Source: Pseudomonas sp. DTU12.3 | GTDB taxonomy: Bacteria > Pseudomonadota > Gammaproteobacteria > Pseudomonadales > Pseudomonadaceae | Direction of reading: 5' to 3' | DNA: 64,000 nucleotides | Assembly: GCF_004124275.1 (NCBI RefSeq) | Contig: NZ_CP027218.1 | Location: forward strand, 2,421,501-2,485,500 | Shown: positions 62,930 to 64,000 of the stretch, in pieces | Numbering within the stretch: the first letter of the stretch is position 1 | How the letters are laid out: the number at the start of each line of letters is the position of its first letter | Made by a program: the position numbers and the translations under genes | Notes under the pieces: model-generated | Told to the model about the DNA's origin: nothing | Databases searched by the model: none | The model's input: only the letters and a program-made list of their open reading frames with translations

Positions 62930-63157
62930 TTAGCTGGTCGGTCGCCACACGACATTTTCGACGCCGAATTTTTCCGCCATCGGTTTGCTGGTTTTCTGCA
63001 CCTTTTCCCGGCCAAATCGCGGGATTCGCCCGACGCCGGCGTCGCAGCTCGCCCAGTGCCAAGCCTCGGCGTTGTCCATTTTGTCCGAGCGGATAATGAA
63101 CGACTTGGCGGCGCCGTGAAGGGTGTATTCGATGACGTAGAGTTTTGCGTTGTTCAT
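62930..63157 (-). CDS. Small conserved Pseudomonas protein (DUF6555-like)
   Basis: This 75-residue protein begins MNNAKLYVIEYTLHG and contains AEAWHWASCDAGVGRIPRFG, sequence I associate with the DUF6555 family of pseudomonads, though without a database check. It has no signal peptide or membrane segment. A GGAG-type ribosome site precedes the ATG. The function is unknown. It lies 39 bp upstream of the 90-residue gene on the same strand. Confidence 0.7.
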   Translation of the reverse strand: MNNAKLYVIEYTLHGAAKSFIIRSDKMDNAEAWHWASCDAGVGRIPRFGREKVQKTSKPMAEKFGVENVVWRPTS

Positions 63158-63302
63158 AAAGCCCGTATTCCTCCCTGTGGTAATAGAAGGATCGCGGCGC
63201 CACGGGAAAATTCATTCGGATTGTCCGACGGTATCTATCATTGGCGACGCATCGATGCACTGGTTACCATGCTGTCTCCGCCAACCCCAATGAATGCTCG
63301 CC

Positions 63303-64000
63303 ATGGCCCTCGCCGCGCCCCCCGATCTGAGTGACACCGATGTGCCCGTGCAACGTGTGGCGCGGACCTATCCGCGTGGCTTGTTCATCGAACCGCATGA
63401 GCATGTCTGGGGGCAGTTGCTGTATGCGATGAGCGGGGTGATGTGGGTCGAGACGCCGCATGAAGCGCTGGTGGTGCCGCCGCAGCGTGCGGTGTGGTTG
63501 CCGCCCGGTGTGCCACACGGGATTCGTGTGGTCTCGGATCTGCAGATGCGCAATATCTACTTGCGCCCGGCGCTGGCGGCGACGCTGGATCAAACCGTGC
63601 AGGTGATTGAAGTCGGTGGTTTGCTGCGTGAGTTGATCGTCGGGCTGGTGGAGCAGGGCGACAGTGGCGAGCCGGCCTATTACGAGGCGTTGGTCGGCCT
63701 CGCGTTGCTGGAGCTGAAACGCGCACGGCGTTCGCAGTTGAAGATCCCGCTGCCGGATGACTCCGATCGGCGTCTGATGAATCTGTGTCAGGCGGTGATG
63801 GCGGCGCCGTCGCTGGAGATTCCATTTGAGCAGCACGCGGAAAATGCCGGGGCCAGCGTGCGCACGTTGGCGCGGTTGTTCAAGGATGGCCTCGGCATGG
63901 GCTTTGCCGAATGGCGGCGGCAGGTGCAACTGGCGACGGCGGTGGCGGAATTGATTCAGGGCGTGGCGGTCAGTGTCATCGCCCGCGAACTCGGCTACTC
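63303..64000 (+). CDS. AraC-family transcriptional regulator (3' end missing)
   Basis: The frame runs from ATG 63303 to the window end without a stop, about 232 residues. The N-terminal part is a cupin-like sensor (FIEPHEHVWGQLLYAMSGVM, VVPPQRAVWLPPGVPHGIR) and the C-terminal part enters the AraC helix-turn-helix region (HAENAGASVRTLARLFKDGL, GMGFAEWRRQVQLATAV, VIARELGYS). It resembles regulators of the NimR/YeaM type. The rest of the second helix-turn-helix lies beyond the window. Confidence 0.88.
   Translation, partial: MALAAPPDLSDTDVPVQRVARTYPRGLFIEPHEHVWGQLLYAMSGVMWVETPHEALVVPPQRAVWLPPGVPHGIRVVSDLQMRNIYLRPALAATLDQTVQVIEVGGLLRELIVGLVEQGDSGEPAYYEALVGLALLELKRARRSQLKIPLPDDSDRRLMNLCQAVMAAPSLEIPFEQHAENAGASVRTLARLFKDGLGMGFAEWRRQVQLATAVAELIQGVAVSVIARELGY

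Overview
The window is GC-rich chromosomal DNA of a Pseudomonas, most likely of the P. fluorescens group. The evidence is dense intergenic REP elements built on GTAGGAGCTGCCGCAGGCTG, the Pseudomonas-type gene families, and a gene order (queD, a PepSY pair, a response regulator and kinase, chemoreceptor, antiporter, chemoreceptor) that, from memory, resembles the P. aeruginosa PA2666 to PA2652 neighbourhood. No rRNA, tRNA or CRISPR array was seen. Both ends cut genes: an MgtC-family gene on the left and an AraC-family regulator on the right.

Bases 600-21500 form one surface-adhesion and signalling island. Two BvgAS/Roc-like phosphorelay modules lie on either side of a chaperone-usher fimbrial operon, two outer-membrane lipoproteins and an AIDA-type autotransporter. 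Each module has a receiver-EAL phosphodiesterase, a LuxR-type response regulator and a BvgS-like hybrid kinase with two periplasmic Venus-flytrap domains. The right module also has two small pseudo-receiver proteins whose phospho-acceptor Asp is replaced by Asn. An inverted-heptad box, GGAA-N4-CCTACA, sits upstream of several of these units, twice as a close pair 21-22 bp apart. This looks like the binding site of the BvgA/EvgA-like regulators and is the most interesting pattern in the window.

Bases 21500-30900 hold metabolic and stress genes: a DkgB-like aldo-keto reductase, a LysR regulator next to a pirin and two isochorismatase-fold hydrolases (one YcaC-like), a mechanosensitive channel with a degenerate cyclic-nucleotide domain, an AhpD-like protein and an EmrAB-type efflux pair. 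Bases 31100-38800 hold a two-partner secretion system (TpsB transporter, TpsA haemagglutinin) followed by an AT-rich, probably acquired membrane-protein gene. Bases 39000-43100 are a complete fecIRA ferric-citrate system. Bases 43200-49500 carry a YbjJ-like MFS transporter, a DapF-fold protein lacking both catalytic cysteines, a codBA cytosine module and an Asp-nucleophile alpha/beta hydrolase.

Bases 49600-60200 carry queD, a patatin-like protein, a PepSY/two-component operon resembling bqsPQRS, two chemoreceptors flanking an NhaC-type antiporter, and a 319-bp element with terminal inverted repeats that contains a 131-bp tandem duplication. The last 4 kb hold a LysR regulator divergent from two DUF606 (YdcZ) membrane proteins, a small metallothionein, two short conserved hypotheticals and the start of an AraC-family regulator.
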